61,278 nucleotides of DNA from assembly GCA_002841115.1 (NCBI GenBank), contig PHEC01000003.1, positions 1 to 61,278 of the forward strand, in the 5' to 3' direction. The position numbers were made by a program, and so were the translations under genes. Positions 16,872 through 24,020 of the stretch are shown in pieces. How positions within the stretch are numbered: position 1 is the stretch's first letter; every line of letters begins with the position of its first letter. The stretch comes from Alphaproteobacteria bacterium HGW-Alphaproteobacteria-6. GTDB taxonomy: Bacteria > Pseudomonadota > Alphaproteobacteria > Rhodobacterales > Rhodobacteraceae. The notes below the pieces were generated by a model. That model did not search any database. It saw nothing but the letters and a program-made list of their open reading frames with translations, and had not been told where the DNA came from.

Positions 16872-18118
16872 GGCAGGAATCGCACCCTGTCGCCGGGCGC
16901 GATCTCGACCGCCGCGTCGGGGAGTTCGACCAGCCCGGTCGCCCAACTCAGCCCGCTGATCCGGCCCGAGCCTTCCGAGGCGAAGACCTCGGCCCGGCCC
17001 TCGGCGTCGATCCGCGCGCGCAGGTATTCCCGCCGCCCGGCCTTCTTGCGCTTGGCAAAGGCCGCCGGCACGGCAAAGGCCTGTGGCTCGGCCCAGCCGG
17101 CCCCGGCCATCAGGCCAAGCGCCGGGCGCGCGAAGATCAGCGCACAGACCAGGGCGGCGACCGGGTTGCCCGGCAGGCCGAAGACCGGCACCCCCTGCCA
17201 GAGCGCCAGCGCCAGCGGCCGGCCCGGCTTCATCGCGATGCGCCAGCTTGACAGAGATCCCCGCGCACCCAGCAGCGCCGAGACATGATCCTCGTCGCCG
17301 GCCGAGGCGCCGCCCGAGGTCAGGATGACATCCGCCGTCGCCGCCCCCGCATCCAGCCGCGCCGCGATCGCCGCCGTGTCGTCGGGTGCATGGCCAAGGT
17401 CGACCGCCTCGAACCCCCAGCCCCGCGCCAGCGCCAGCAGCATCGGCCGGTTGGCATCCCAGATCTGATGCGGCAGGGCCGGCAGGGCCGGATCGGCGAT
17501 GATCTCGTCGCCGGTCGACAGGACCGCAACGCGCAAGCGGCGAAAGACGCTGACCGCGCCGATGCCCAGCGCCGACAACAGCGCCAGGTCGGGTGCGCGC
17601 AGCCGATGCCCGCGCGGCAGGGCCAGGGCGCCCTCGTCCAGATCCTCGCCGGCGCGGCGGGTGTTGGCGCCGGGCCGCACCGGCCCGTCAAAGGCCACCC
17701 ACCGGCCGTCGCTGGCGCAATCCTCCTCCAGCACCACGGTATCGACGCCCTCGGGCAGCACCGCGCCGGTCAGGATGCGGATCGCCTGACCCGCCGGCAC
17801 CCTTCCGGCAAAGGGCTGCCCCGCCGCCGCCCGGCCCGCGACCAGCGCCAGCCGCTGCACCCCGGAACCGGTCGCGGCATGGGCAAAGCCGTAGCCGTCA
17901 ACCGCCGAATTGACCTGCGGCGGGTTGGCGCGGCGCGCCTGCGCGTCCACGGCCAGCACCCGGCCCAGGGCCTCGGCCGGGGTCAGCCCCTCGGTCCCCT
18001 CCACCACCACCAGCGCCGCGCGCAGCCGCGCCAGCGCGTCATCGACCGGCACCCAGGCCACCCCCTGCGGCATGGCAAAACAGTCGTCGCGCATCCGCGG
18101 CGGGACCAGATCGCTCAC
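16850..18118 (-). CDS. moeA: Molybdopterin molybdotransferase MoeA
   Basis: A 422-aa protein that inserts molybdate (or tungstate) into adenylylated molybdopterin. Visible features include PPQVNSAVDGYGFA near residue 65, the DEIIADPALPALPHQIWDAN region, TSGGASAGDEDHV and MKPGRPLALA, followed by a C-terminal beta domain. It is the last gene of a minus-strand run fdhD, GNAT, mobA, mobB, moeA, and its ATG overlaps the mobB stop by 4 bp. Co-location with formate dehydrogenase suggests it serves mainly that enzyme. Confidence 0.94.
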   Translation of the reverse strand: MSDLVPPRMRDDCFAMPQGVAWVPVDDALARLRAALVVVEGTEGLTPAEALGRVLAVDAQARRANPPQVNSAVDGYGFAHAATGSGVQRLALVAGRAAAGQPFAGRVPAGQAIRILTGAVLPEGVDTVVLEEDCASDGRWVAFDGPVRPGANTRRAGEDLDEGALALPRGHRLRAPDLALLSALGIGAVSVFRRLRVAVLSTGDEIIADPALPALPHQIWDANRPMLLALARGWGFEAVDLGHAPDDTAAIAARLDAGAATADVILTSGGASAGDEDHVSALLGARGSLSSWRIAMKPGRPLALALWQGVPVFGLPGNPVAALVCALIFARPALGLMAGAGWAEPQAFAVPAAFAKRKKAGRREYLRARIDAEGRAEVFASEGSGRISGLSWATGLVELPDAAVEIAPGDRVRFLPYAGFGL

Positions 18119-18606
18119 GGCCCGACCTCGCGCAGGATGAAATCGGCGATGGCGCGGGTATCGTCGAGATCGAAGACCGGCAACGCCGTTTCCGCCGCGC
18201 CGTCCGAGGCCAGCGCCCGCACCGTCGGGTCGCCGGGCGCGATCAGCGGATGGCCGGCGGCGACCCGGTGGGTCTCGATCTTGGGATGGCCCTCGCGCTT
18301 GTAGCCCTCGACCAGCACCAGATCGACCGGCGAGAGCCGCGCCAGAAGATCGGCCAGCGCCGGCTCTTCGGCGCCGCGCAACTCGTGCATCAATGCCCAG
18401 CGCAGCGGCGAGGCGACGATGACCTCGCGCGCGCCGGCCATCCGGTGGCGATGGCTGTCGCGCCCGGGATGGTCGACATCGGCCCCGTGATGGGCATGCT
18501 TGACCGTCGAGACGCTCAGCCCGCGCCCGGTGATCTCGGCCACCAGCCGCTCCATCAGATGGGTCTTGCCGGTATTCTTCCAGCCGGTGACGCCGTAAAG
18601 CCTCAT
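18115..18606 (-). CDS. mobB: Molybdopterin-guanine dinucleotide biosynthesis protein MobB
   Basis: A 163-aa P-loop GTPase-like protein with Walker A GWKNTGKTH at residues 8-16, then STVKHAHHGADVDHPGRDSHR and LVEGYKREGHPKIE, all diagnostic of MobB. It assists MobA in making the guanine-dinucleotide form of the cofactor. The ATG at 18606 overlaps the mobA stop by 4 bp (ATGA). Confidence 0.94.
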   Translation of the reverse strand: MRLYGVTGWKNTGKTHLMERLVAEITGRGLSVSTVKHAHHGADVDHPGRDSHRHRMAGAREVIVASPLRWALMHELRGAEEPALADLLARLSPVDLVLVEGYKREGHPKIETHRVAAGHPLIAPGDPTVRALASDGAAETALPVFDLDDTRAIADFILREVGP

Positions 18607-19208
18607 GCCATCAACCTTTCGGCCTCGGTGATATCCTCGGGCGTGTTGATGTTGAAGAAGGGATCGAAGGGCACCGGGGCGAATTCCGCGGTGCCGGCGC
18701 CGTGGCCCTCGGTCCAGCGCACGATCTTGCGCAGCCCGGCGGCGAGCGCCGCGCGCAGATCCTCGCGCAGGGCCACCGGCCAGAGGCCGAAGGTCGGGTG
18801 CTGCCAGAGCCTGCCGTCGCCATCCCGGCTGGCGGCAAGCGCCAGGCCGGATTGGCCGGCGGCGGCGCCGAGCCGCACCACCAGATCGGCGGGAAAGAAC
18901 GGCGTGTCGGCCGCGACGGTGACGATGGCCGGCAGGCCCAGCCCGGCGGCCCAGTCGAGCCCGGCCAGCACCCCGGCCAGCGGGCCGGGATGATCGGCGA
19001 TACTGTCGGGCAGGACCGGCAGGCCGAAGCCGGCGAACCGCGCCGGATCGCCATTGGCATTGATCGCCAGCCGCCCACATTGCGGCGCCAGCCGCGCGAT
19101 CACATGATCGATCAGCCGCCGGCCCGCCACGACCCTGAGGCCCTTGTCGCCGCCGCCCATCCGGGTCGCCCGGCCGCCGGCAAGGATGACACCCGGCAGC
19201 CGCGTCAT
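18603..19208 (-). CDS. mobA: Molybdenum cofactor guanylyltransferase MobA
   Basis: A 201-aa nucleotidyltransferase with the N-terminal GTP-binding signature LAGGRATRMGGGDKGL, then the VAADTPFFP metal-binding block and FFNINTPEDI near the end. It attaches GMP to molybdopterin to form MGD, the form FdsA needs. The ATG at 19208 is at the family start; an in-frame extension reads through the 30-bp tandem repeats and would add a 52-residue repetitive tail, which I reject. Confidence 0.93.
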   Translation of the reverse strand: MTRLPGVILAGGRATRMGGGDKGLRVVAGRRLIDHVIARLAPQCGRLAINANGDPARFAGFGLPVLPDSIADHPGPLAGVLAGLDWAAGLGLPAIVTVAADTPFFPADLVVRLGAAAGQSGLALAASRDGDGRLWQHPTFGLWPVALREDLRAALAAGLRKIVRWTEGHGAGTAEFAPVPFDPFFNINTPEDITEAERLMA

Positions 19209-19216
19209 GCCCCGCC

Positions 19217-19260
19217 CTTCATCTGTTCGGAAATACCTCGGGGGGCCCGGGGGGCGGAGC
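19217..19260. repeat. Dispersed intergenic repeat, copy 3
   Basis: CATCTGTTCGGAAATACCTCGG followed by a GC-rich palindromic segment ending in GGGGGCGGAGC. It directly abuts and overlaps the first unit of the 30-bp tandem array, which looks like an amplification of this repeat's hairpin end. Confidence 0.65.
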
Positions 19261-19415
19261 CCCCCGTCTGCCAAGTCTGCGGGGCGGAGCCCCCCGTCTG
19301 CCAAATCTGCGGGGCGGAGCCCCCCGTCTGCCAAATCTGCGGGGCGGAGCCCCCCGTCTGCCAAGTCTGCGGGGCGGAGCCCCCCGTCTGCCGAGCCGTC
19401 GGGGCGGCGCTCGGC
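19251..19415. repeat. 30-bp tandem hairpin array (5 units plus a partial)
   Basis: Units start at 19251, 19281, 19311, 19341 and 19371, with a degenerate sixth at 19401. Each unit begins with GGGGCGGAGCCCCCC, an inverted repeat, followed by GTCTGCCAA(G/A)TCTGC. Units 1 to 4 differ only at one A/G position; the end of unit 5 has diverged. The array lies between the GNAT gene and mobA in the same transcription direction, so it would be transcribed as a series of hairpins. It is not a CRISPR because the segments between palindromes are themselves repeated. Confidence 0.9.
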
Positions 19416-19457
19416 GCAAACAATGCCCGCCCGTCCCCCGGGGCGACGCCAGGCCGA

Positions 19458-19916
19458 TCAATGGGCATCCGGGCTGTCCCGAAAGGCCCGCTCGCGCGCA
19501 GGGTCCAGCCATTTCTGCATCACCGTGACCGCACTTTCCTCATACCCGAGCCGGTCGTAGAACGACAGCACCGGCGCGTTCGAGCGCCGCACCAGCAGTT
19601 GCAGCTTGGTATGGCCGCGGGCCCGCGCCCAGTCCTCGGCGGCTTCCATGGCGCGACGGCCCCAGCCCTGGCCGCGCAGCGCCGGGTCGGCGCAGAGGTA
19701 ATAGACCCAGGCGCGGTGGCCGCCGTCCTCGACCGCGACGGTCGCGACGATGTGCCCGCCCGGACCGGCGACAAGCAGCGCCGATTTGGGATTGGCGCGG
19801 ATCGCCGTGATATCGGCCTCGGGCGGGTTCCACGGCCGGATCATGCCGGCGCGCTGCCAGAGTGCCACGACGGCGCCGACCTCGTCGTCACGGACCGGTC
19901 GGAACGCCTCAGTCAT
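19458..19916 (-). CDS. GNAT family N-acetyltransferase
   Basis: A 152-aa protein of the GNAT fold with the acetyl-CoA binding motif RGQGWGRRAM (motif A, near residue 85) and the C-terminal NAPVLSFYDRLGYEE motif B. The closest visible type is the YpeA-like acetyltransferases. The ATG at 19916 has a strong GGGGGGAGAGG ribosome-binding site and overlaps the fdhD stop by 8 bp. Its substrate is unknown, and its place inside a cofactor operon may be incidental. Confidence 0.88.
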   Translation of the reverse strand: MTEAFRPVRDDEVGAVVALWQRAGMIRPWNPPEADITAIRANPKSALLVAGPGGHIVATVAVEDGGHRAWVYYLCADPALRGQGWGRRAMEAAEDWARARGHTKLQLLVRRSNAPVLSFYDRLGYEESAVTVMQKWLDPARERAFRDSPDAH

Positions 19917-20895
19917 CCTCTCCCCCCTTGCGCCGGTGCCTGCGGTCCTCGTCCTCGCCGGCGGGTGCTGCATCGCGGATCAGCCGATCCTCGCCGGCGA
20001 GGCAGACGAAGCGCTGGCCGCGCATCCGCCCGATCAGGGTCAGCCCGACATCGCGCGCGATCTCCACCCCCCAGGCGGTGAAACCCGAGCGCGAGGCCAG
20101 CACCGGGATCCCCATCAGCGCGGTCTTGATCACCATCTCCGAGGTCAGCCGCCCGGTGGTGTAAAGGATCTTGTCGGCCGCGCCGACGCCGTGGCGGAAC
20201 ATGTAGCCGGCGATCTTGTCGACCGCGTTGTGGCGCCCGACATCCTCCATGTAGACCAGCGGCCGGTCGCGCGCGCACAAGACCGTGCCATGGATCGCCC
20301 CGGCCTCGAGATAGAGCGAGGGCGTGGTGTTGATCTCGCGCGCCAGCGCGTAAAGCCAGCTGGTGCGCACCTCGGCGGCGGGCAGCCGCAGCCCCTCCAG
20401 CCCCTCCATCATGTCGCCGAATACGGTGCCGACCGCGCAGCCGCTGGTCCGGGTCTTCTTCTTCACCTTCTCCTCGTAGGAGGTCCGCCGCTCGGTGCGC
20501 ACCACCACCGTCTCGATCTCGTCGTCGTAGTCGACGCCGGTCACCACATCGTCGGGCCGCAGCATCCCCTGATTGCGCAGGAAGCCAAGCGCCAGATAGT
20601 CCGGGTAATCGCCGATCGTCATCGCGGTGACGATCTCCTGGGCGTTCAGATAGATCGTCAGCGGCCGTTCCTCGACCACCGCGATCACGGTGGCGGCACC
20701 GCTCTGGTCGGTGCCGGTGACGCGGCGGGTCAGGCGCGGGTCGGCGGGGTCGGGCAGGATCGGCAGGGATGGCGAGGGCCGGCCGGCCGGCATCGGTCGC
20801 GCGGCTTCGTGTGCGGTTTCGGGCACGGTTTCGGGTGCCGCCGCGGGCGCGGCGGGATCGGGGTCGGGCGGCAAGGGTTCGGCTGGCGCAGCCAT
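19909..20895 (-). CDS. fdhD: Formate dehydrogenase accessory sulfurtransferase FdhD
   Basis: A protein of about 328 aa that transfers sulfur to the Mo/W-bis-MGD cofactor before insertion into formate dehydrogenase. Family features include ALGFLRNQGML, YMEDVGRHNAVDKI, ILYTTGRLTSEMV and GIPVLASRSGFT. The cysteine site reads SGCAVGTVFG with one cysteine, C153; the second cysteine of the E. coli CxxC is a glycine. The first 50 residues are a low-complexity Pro/Ala segment, so the true start is uncertain (20895 chosen, 20928 possible). It is the first gene of the fdhD-GNAT-mobA-mobB-moeA run and divergent from the DUF2478 gene. Confidence 0.93.
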   Translation of the reverse strand: MAAPAEPLPPDPDPAAPAAAPETVPETAHEAARPMPAGRPSPSLPILPDPADPRLTRRVTGTDQSGAATVIAVVEERPLTIYLNAQEIVTAMTIGDYPDYLALGFLRNQGMLRPDDVVTGVDYDDEIETVVVRTERRTSYEEKVKKKTRTSGCAVGTVFGDMMEGLEGLRLPAAEVRTSWLYALAREINTTPSLYLEAGAIHGTVLCARDRPLVYMEDVGRHNAVDKIAGYMFRHGVGAADKILYTTGRLTSEMVIKTALMGIPVLASRSGFTAWGVEIARDVGLTLIGRMRGQRFVCLAGEDRLIRDAAPAGEDEDRRHRRKGGEDD

Positions 20896-20971
20896 CGGGT
20901 ATCGGGCTCTTCCGGTTTCGCCCGGCATCTTGTATTCCGGGCCGGACGGTTGCAAGGGAAAGCCTCGGATC

Positions 20972-21487
20972 ATGCTGGGCTATGTCATCGCGGGCGGAGC
21001 GGGGGTGGCGGATCGCTGCCTGAGCGATGTCGCGCATCGGCTGCACGGCGAAGGCGTGCCGGTCGCCGGCGCGGTGCAGGTCAATTCCGACCGCGGCGCG
21101 GCGCATCGCTGCGACATGGACCTGCATGTGCTCGGCTCCGGCCGGATCGTCCGGATCAGCCAGAACCTCGGCACGCAGTCGCGCGGCTGCCGGCTCGACC
21201 CGGCCGGCCTCGAACAGGCGGTCGGTCTGGTCGAGGCGACGCTGGCAGAGGGGACCGGCATGCCGCGCCCGCGGCTTCTGGTCGTCAACAAGTTCGGCAA
21301 GCAGGAGATCGACGGCCGCGGCTTTCGCCCGGTGATCGGCCGGGCGCTGGCCGAGGGCATCACCGTCCTGACCGCGGTCAACCAGCCCTGCCTGGCCGGT
21401 TTTCTCGACTTTGCCGGCGGCATGGCCACGGCGCTGCCGGCCGAGACCGCGGCGGTCCTGGACTGGGTCCGGATCCGGGCAGAGTGA
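20972..21487 (+). CDS. DUF2478 family protein (molybdenum/tungsten transport-associated)
   Basis: A 171-aa protein with the DUF2478 hallmarks: an N-terminal LGYVIAGGAGVADRCLSDVA segment, the basic CDMDLHVLGSG and SQNLGTQSRGCRLD stretch, then LLVVNKFGKQEIDGRGF. The family is a P-loop-like NTPase fold commonly encoded beside molybdate or tungstate transporters; its function is undefined. It stands 195 bp upstream of the TupB gene on the same strand and is divergent from fdhD. Confidence 0.85.
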   Translation: MLGYVIAGGAGVADRCLSDVAHRLHGEGVPVAGAVQVNSDRGAAHRCDMDLHVLGSGRIVRISQNLGTQSRGCRLDPAGLEQAVGLVEATLAEGTGMPRPRLLVVNKFGKQEIDGRGFRPVIGRALAEGITVLTAVNQPCLAGFLDFAGGMATALPAETAAVLDWVRIRAE

Positions 21488-21551
21488 CCACCGCCGGACC
21501 AGAGCGGACGGCGCCGGACCAGAGCGGAGCAGCGAGACACCGGCCAGATCA

Positions 21552-21566
21552 GGGACAAAATGTCCC
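21552..21566. promoter_or_regulatory. Palindrome upstream of the tungstate transporter
   Basis: Perfect inverted repeat GGGACA-AAA-TGTCCC, 115 bp before the tupB start. A second, weaker inverted repeat, TTGGG-N6-CCCCAA, follows at 21573-21589. Neither looks like the published ModE box. They are candidate operators for a metal-responsive regulator of tupBCA. Confidence 0.55.
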
Positions 21567-21681
21567 GATGCGTTGGGCGCAATCCCCAAATTGTCCATTC
21601 ACCCGGCCGTTTTCGCGCTGCTAGACAGGATCAGGACCGAAGGGGCACCATACCGGCAATGACCGTTGAAACCGATCCGCG

Positions 21682-22386
21682 ATGAATGACCTTTTCGACG
21701 GACTCGGTCAGGCTCTGCGGCTGCTCGTCACCCTTGATGCCGATCTGATCGAGATCACCGGCCTGTCGCTGCGCGTCAGCCTTGGCGCCACCGTCGTCGC
21801 CTCGGCCATCGGCCTGCCGCTCGGGGCCTGGATCGCGGTCAACCGCTTTCGCCTGCGCCGCACGGTGATCGCCCTTCTCAACGCGCTGATGGGGCTGCCG
21901 CCGGTGGTGGTCGGGCTGGTGGTCTATGTGATCCTGTCGCGCTCGGGGCCGCTGGGCGTGCTCGGCCTGCTGTTCACCCCGTCGGCGATGGTGATCGCGC
22001 AGGTGATCATCGTCACCCCGATCATCGCCTCGATCGCCCATCAGACGATCCGCGACCTCTGGGCCGATTACCACGACCTGCTGATCTCGCTGCACGCGAC
22101 GCGCCGGCAACGGATCGTCACGCTGGTCTGGGATGCCCGGCGCGGGCTGTTGACCGCCGGGCTTGCCGGGTTCGGCCGCGCCATCGGCGAGGTCGGCGCG
22201 ATCATGGTGGTCGGCGGCAATATCGAGCATGCGACCCGGGCGCTGACCACCGCGATCGCGCTCGAGACCGGCAAGGGCGATTTCGCCATGGCGCTGGCGC
22301 TCGGCTTCGTGCTGATCGCGCTGGCGATCGCGGTCAACCTGGCGCTGCACATGCTGTCGGGAACCGAAAGGAGCAGCCGGTGGTAA
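21682..22386 (+). CDS. tupB: Tungstate ABC transporter permease TupB
   Basis: A 234-aa membrane protein with about five transmembrane segments. The binding-protein-dependent permease motif GFGRAIGEVGAIMVVGGN near residues 165-180 is typical of tungstate and molybdate permeases. The gene overlaps the ATPase start by 7 bp. The TupA partner two genes on argues for tungstate rather than molybdate. Confidence 0.9.
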   Translation: MNDLFDGLGQALRLLVTLDADLIEITGLSLRVSLGATVVASAIGLPLGAWIAVNRFRLRRTVIALLNALMGLPPVVVGLVVYVILSRSGPLGVLGLLFTPSAMVIAQVIIVTPIIASIAHQTIRDLWADYHDLLISLHATRRQRIVTLVWDARRGLLTAGLAGFGRAIGEVGAIMVVGGNIEHATRALTTAIALETGKGDFAMALALGFVLIALAIAVNLALHMLSGTERSSRW

Positions 22387-23096
22387 GCCCGATCCTGCCC
22401 CTGACCCTTGACGGCGTCGAATTGCGCCGGGCCGGGAGGCGCATCCTCGGCCCGATCACGCTGACCCTCGGCGGCGAGGGGATCAGCATCGTCCTTGGCC
22501 CGAACGGCAGCGGCAAGACCTCGCTTCTGCGCTGCATGCACGGCCTCGAACGGCTGAGCCGGGGCAGCCTCGGCTGGAACCGGGCCGACGACCAGGTCCG
22601 CGCCCGCCAGGCCTTCGTCTTCCAGACCCCGGTGCTGATGCGCCGCAGCGTGATCGACAACATCGCCTATCCGCTGCGCCTTGACGGGGTGCCGGCGGGG
22701 CGCGCGCGCCGCCGCGCCGCCGACCTGGCAGAGACGATCGGGCTGGCCGTCACGCTGGATGCGCCGGTCCAGGTGCTGTCGGGCGGCGAGCGGCAGAAGA
22801 TGGCGCTGGCGCGCGCGCTGATCCGCGCCCCCGAGGTGCTGTTTCTCGACGAACCCTGCGCCAGCCTCGACCTGGCCTCGACCGCCGAGATCGAGACGAT
22901 CCTGGCCCGGGCCCGCGACGCCGGCACCCGGATCGTCATGTCCACCCACAATATCGGACAGGCCCGCCGGCTGGCCGATGACATCCTCTTTCTCGATCAC
23001 GGCCGGCTGATCGAGAAAGGCCCGGGCCCGGCGTTCTTTGTCGGGCCACTAACGCCGCAAGCCCGGGCCCATATCAACGGAGACCTGTTGCCATGA
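22380..23096 (+). CDS. tupC: Tungstate ABC transporter ATP-binding protein TupC
   Basis: A 238-aa ABC ATPase with Walker A LGPNGSGKTS, signature LSGGERQKMALARAL and Walker B VLFLDEPCASLD. The start is a GTG inside the last codons of tupB, and the stop overlaps the tupA ATG (ATGA). It energises tungstate uptake with TupB and TupA. No TOBE regulatory domain is present. Confidence 0.9.
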   Translation: MVSPILPLTLDGVELRRAGRRILGPITLTLGGEGISIVLGPNGSGKTSLLRCMHGLERLSRGSLGWNRADDQVRARQAFVFQTPVLMRRSVIDNIAYPLRLDGVPAGRARRRAADLAETIGLAVTLDAPVQVLSGGERQKMALARALIRAPEVLFLDEPCASLDLASTAEIETILARARDAGTRIVMSTHNIGQARRLADDILFLDHGRLIEKGPGPAFFVGPLTPQARAHINGDLLP

Positions 23097-23902
23097 CACC
23101 GAAATCGATCCTGACCACCCTTGCCGCGCTCTGGCTGGCCTCGGCCGCCGCGGCGGAAGAGCTGAAGATGGCCGTCACCACATCCTTCGCCAATTCCGGC
23201 CTTGCCGAGATCCTGCTGCCGGTGATCGAGCGCGATACCGGCATCACCGTGCAGCTTCTGGTGGTCGGCACCGGCCAGGCGCTGAAGCTGGGCGAGGCCG
23301 GCGATGTCGACGCGGTGCTGGTCCATGCCCGCGCCGCCGAGGATGCCTTCGTCGCCGCCGGCCATGCCACCCACCGGCGCGAGATCATGTATAACGACTT
23401 CATCGTCGTCGGCCCCTCGGACGATGCCGCCGGCGCCGGCGCCGCAACCACGGCGGCGGCCTCCTTTGCCGCCATCGCCGGGGCCGGGGCCGGTGCCGCC
23501 TTCGTCAGCCGCGGCGACGACAGCGGCACCCACAAGGCGGAACTGGCGATCTGGCAGGCCGCCGGGATCACCCCCGGGGGCGACTGGTACAAGTCGGTCG
23601 GCCAGGGCATGGGGGCAGCACTGAACACCGCCGCCGGGATGAACGCCTATATCCTCGCCGACCGGGCAAGCTGGCTCAACTTCGCCAACAAGGGCGATCT
23701 GGCGCTGATCTTCGAAGGCGATGCCGCGCTGTTCAACCAGTATGCCTATCTGCCGGTCAACCCCGCCCACCACCCGCATGTCAAGGCAGAGGCGGCACAG
23801 GCACTGGAAGCCTGGCTGACCAGCGATACCGCCAAGGCCCTGATCGAGGGCTACCGGATCGCCGGCCAGCAGCTTTTCACCTTCAACGCCGTCGCGAACT
23901 GA
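23093..23902 (+). CDS. tupA: Tungstate-binding periplasmic protein TupA
   Basis: A 269-aa exported binding protein with a signal peptide (residues 1-21, ASAAAAEE). Family-defining motifs are present: AVTTSFANSG (oxyanion-binding serine/threonine), VVGTGQALKLGEAGDVDAVLVHA, MYNDFIVVGPSDD and SRGDDSGTHK. TupA binds tungstate in preference to molybdate. It is the last gene of the tupBCA set. Confidence 0.91.
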   Translation: MTPKSILTTLAALWLASAAAAEELKMAVTTSFANSGLAEILLPVIERDTGITVQLLVVGTGQALKLGEAGDVDAVLVHARAAEDAFVAAGHATHRREIMYNDFIVVGPSDDAAGAGAATTAAASFAAIAGAGAGAAFVSRGDDSGTHKAELAIWQAAGITPGGDWYKSVGQGMGAALNTAAGMNAYILADRASWLNFANKGDLALIFEGDAALFNQYAYLPVNPAHHPHVKAEAAQALEAWLTSDTAKALIEGYRIAGQQLFTFNAVAN

Positions 23903-24020
23903 ACCCGCTCCACCGGCCATCGCGACCCGGCCACGCCAGGTCGGGCCCGCGTCTTGCATCACGGCGCGACCGGGTTCACACTGGCGTGAACAGGATACCC
24001 GACAGGACAGGAGAGCGACG

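Noticed and set aside
18603-19364. MobA with a 52-residue repetitive N-terminal extension read through the tandem array
   Set aside because: The MobA family begins at the ATG at 19208; the repeat stays open in all frames because the unit length is divisible by three.
19251-19415. Possible CRISPR array (regular 30-bp spacing, palindromic repeat)
   Set aside because: The sequence between palindromes is itself repeated, so there are no unique spacers, the period is only 30 bp, and no cas genes are present.
21552-21566. ModE box upstream of tupB
   Set aside because: The palindrome lacks the TATATA-type half sites of the known ModE consensus.
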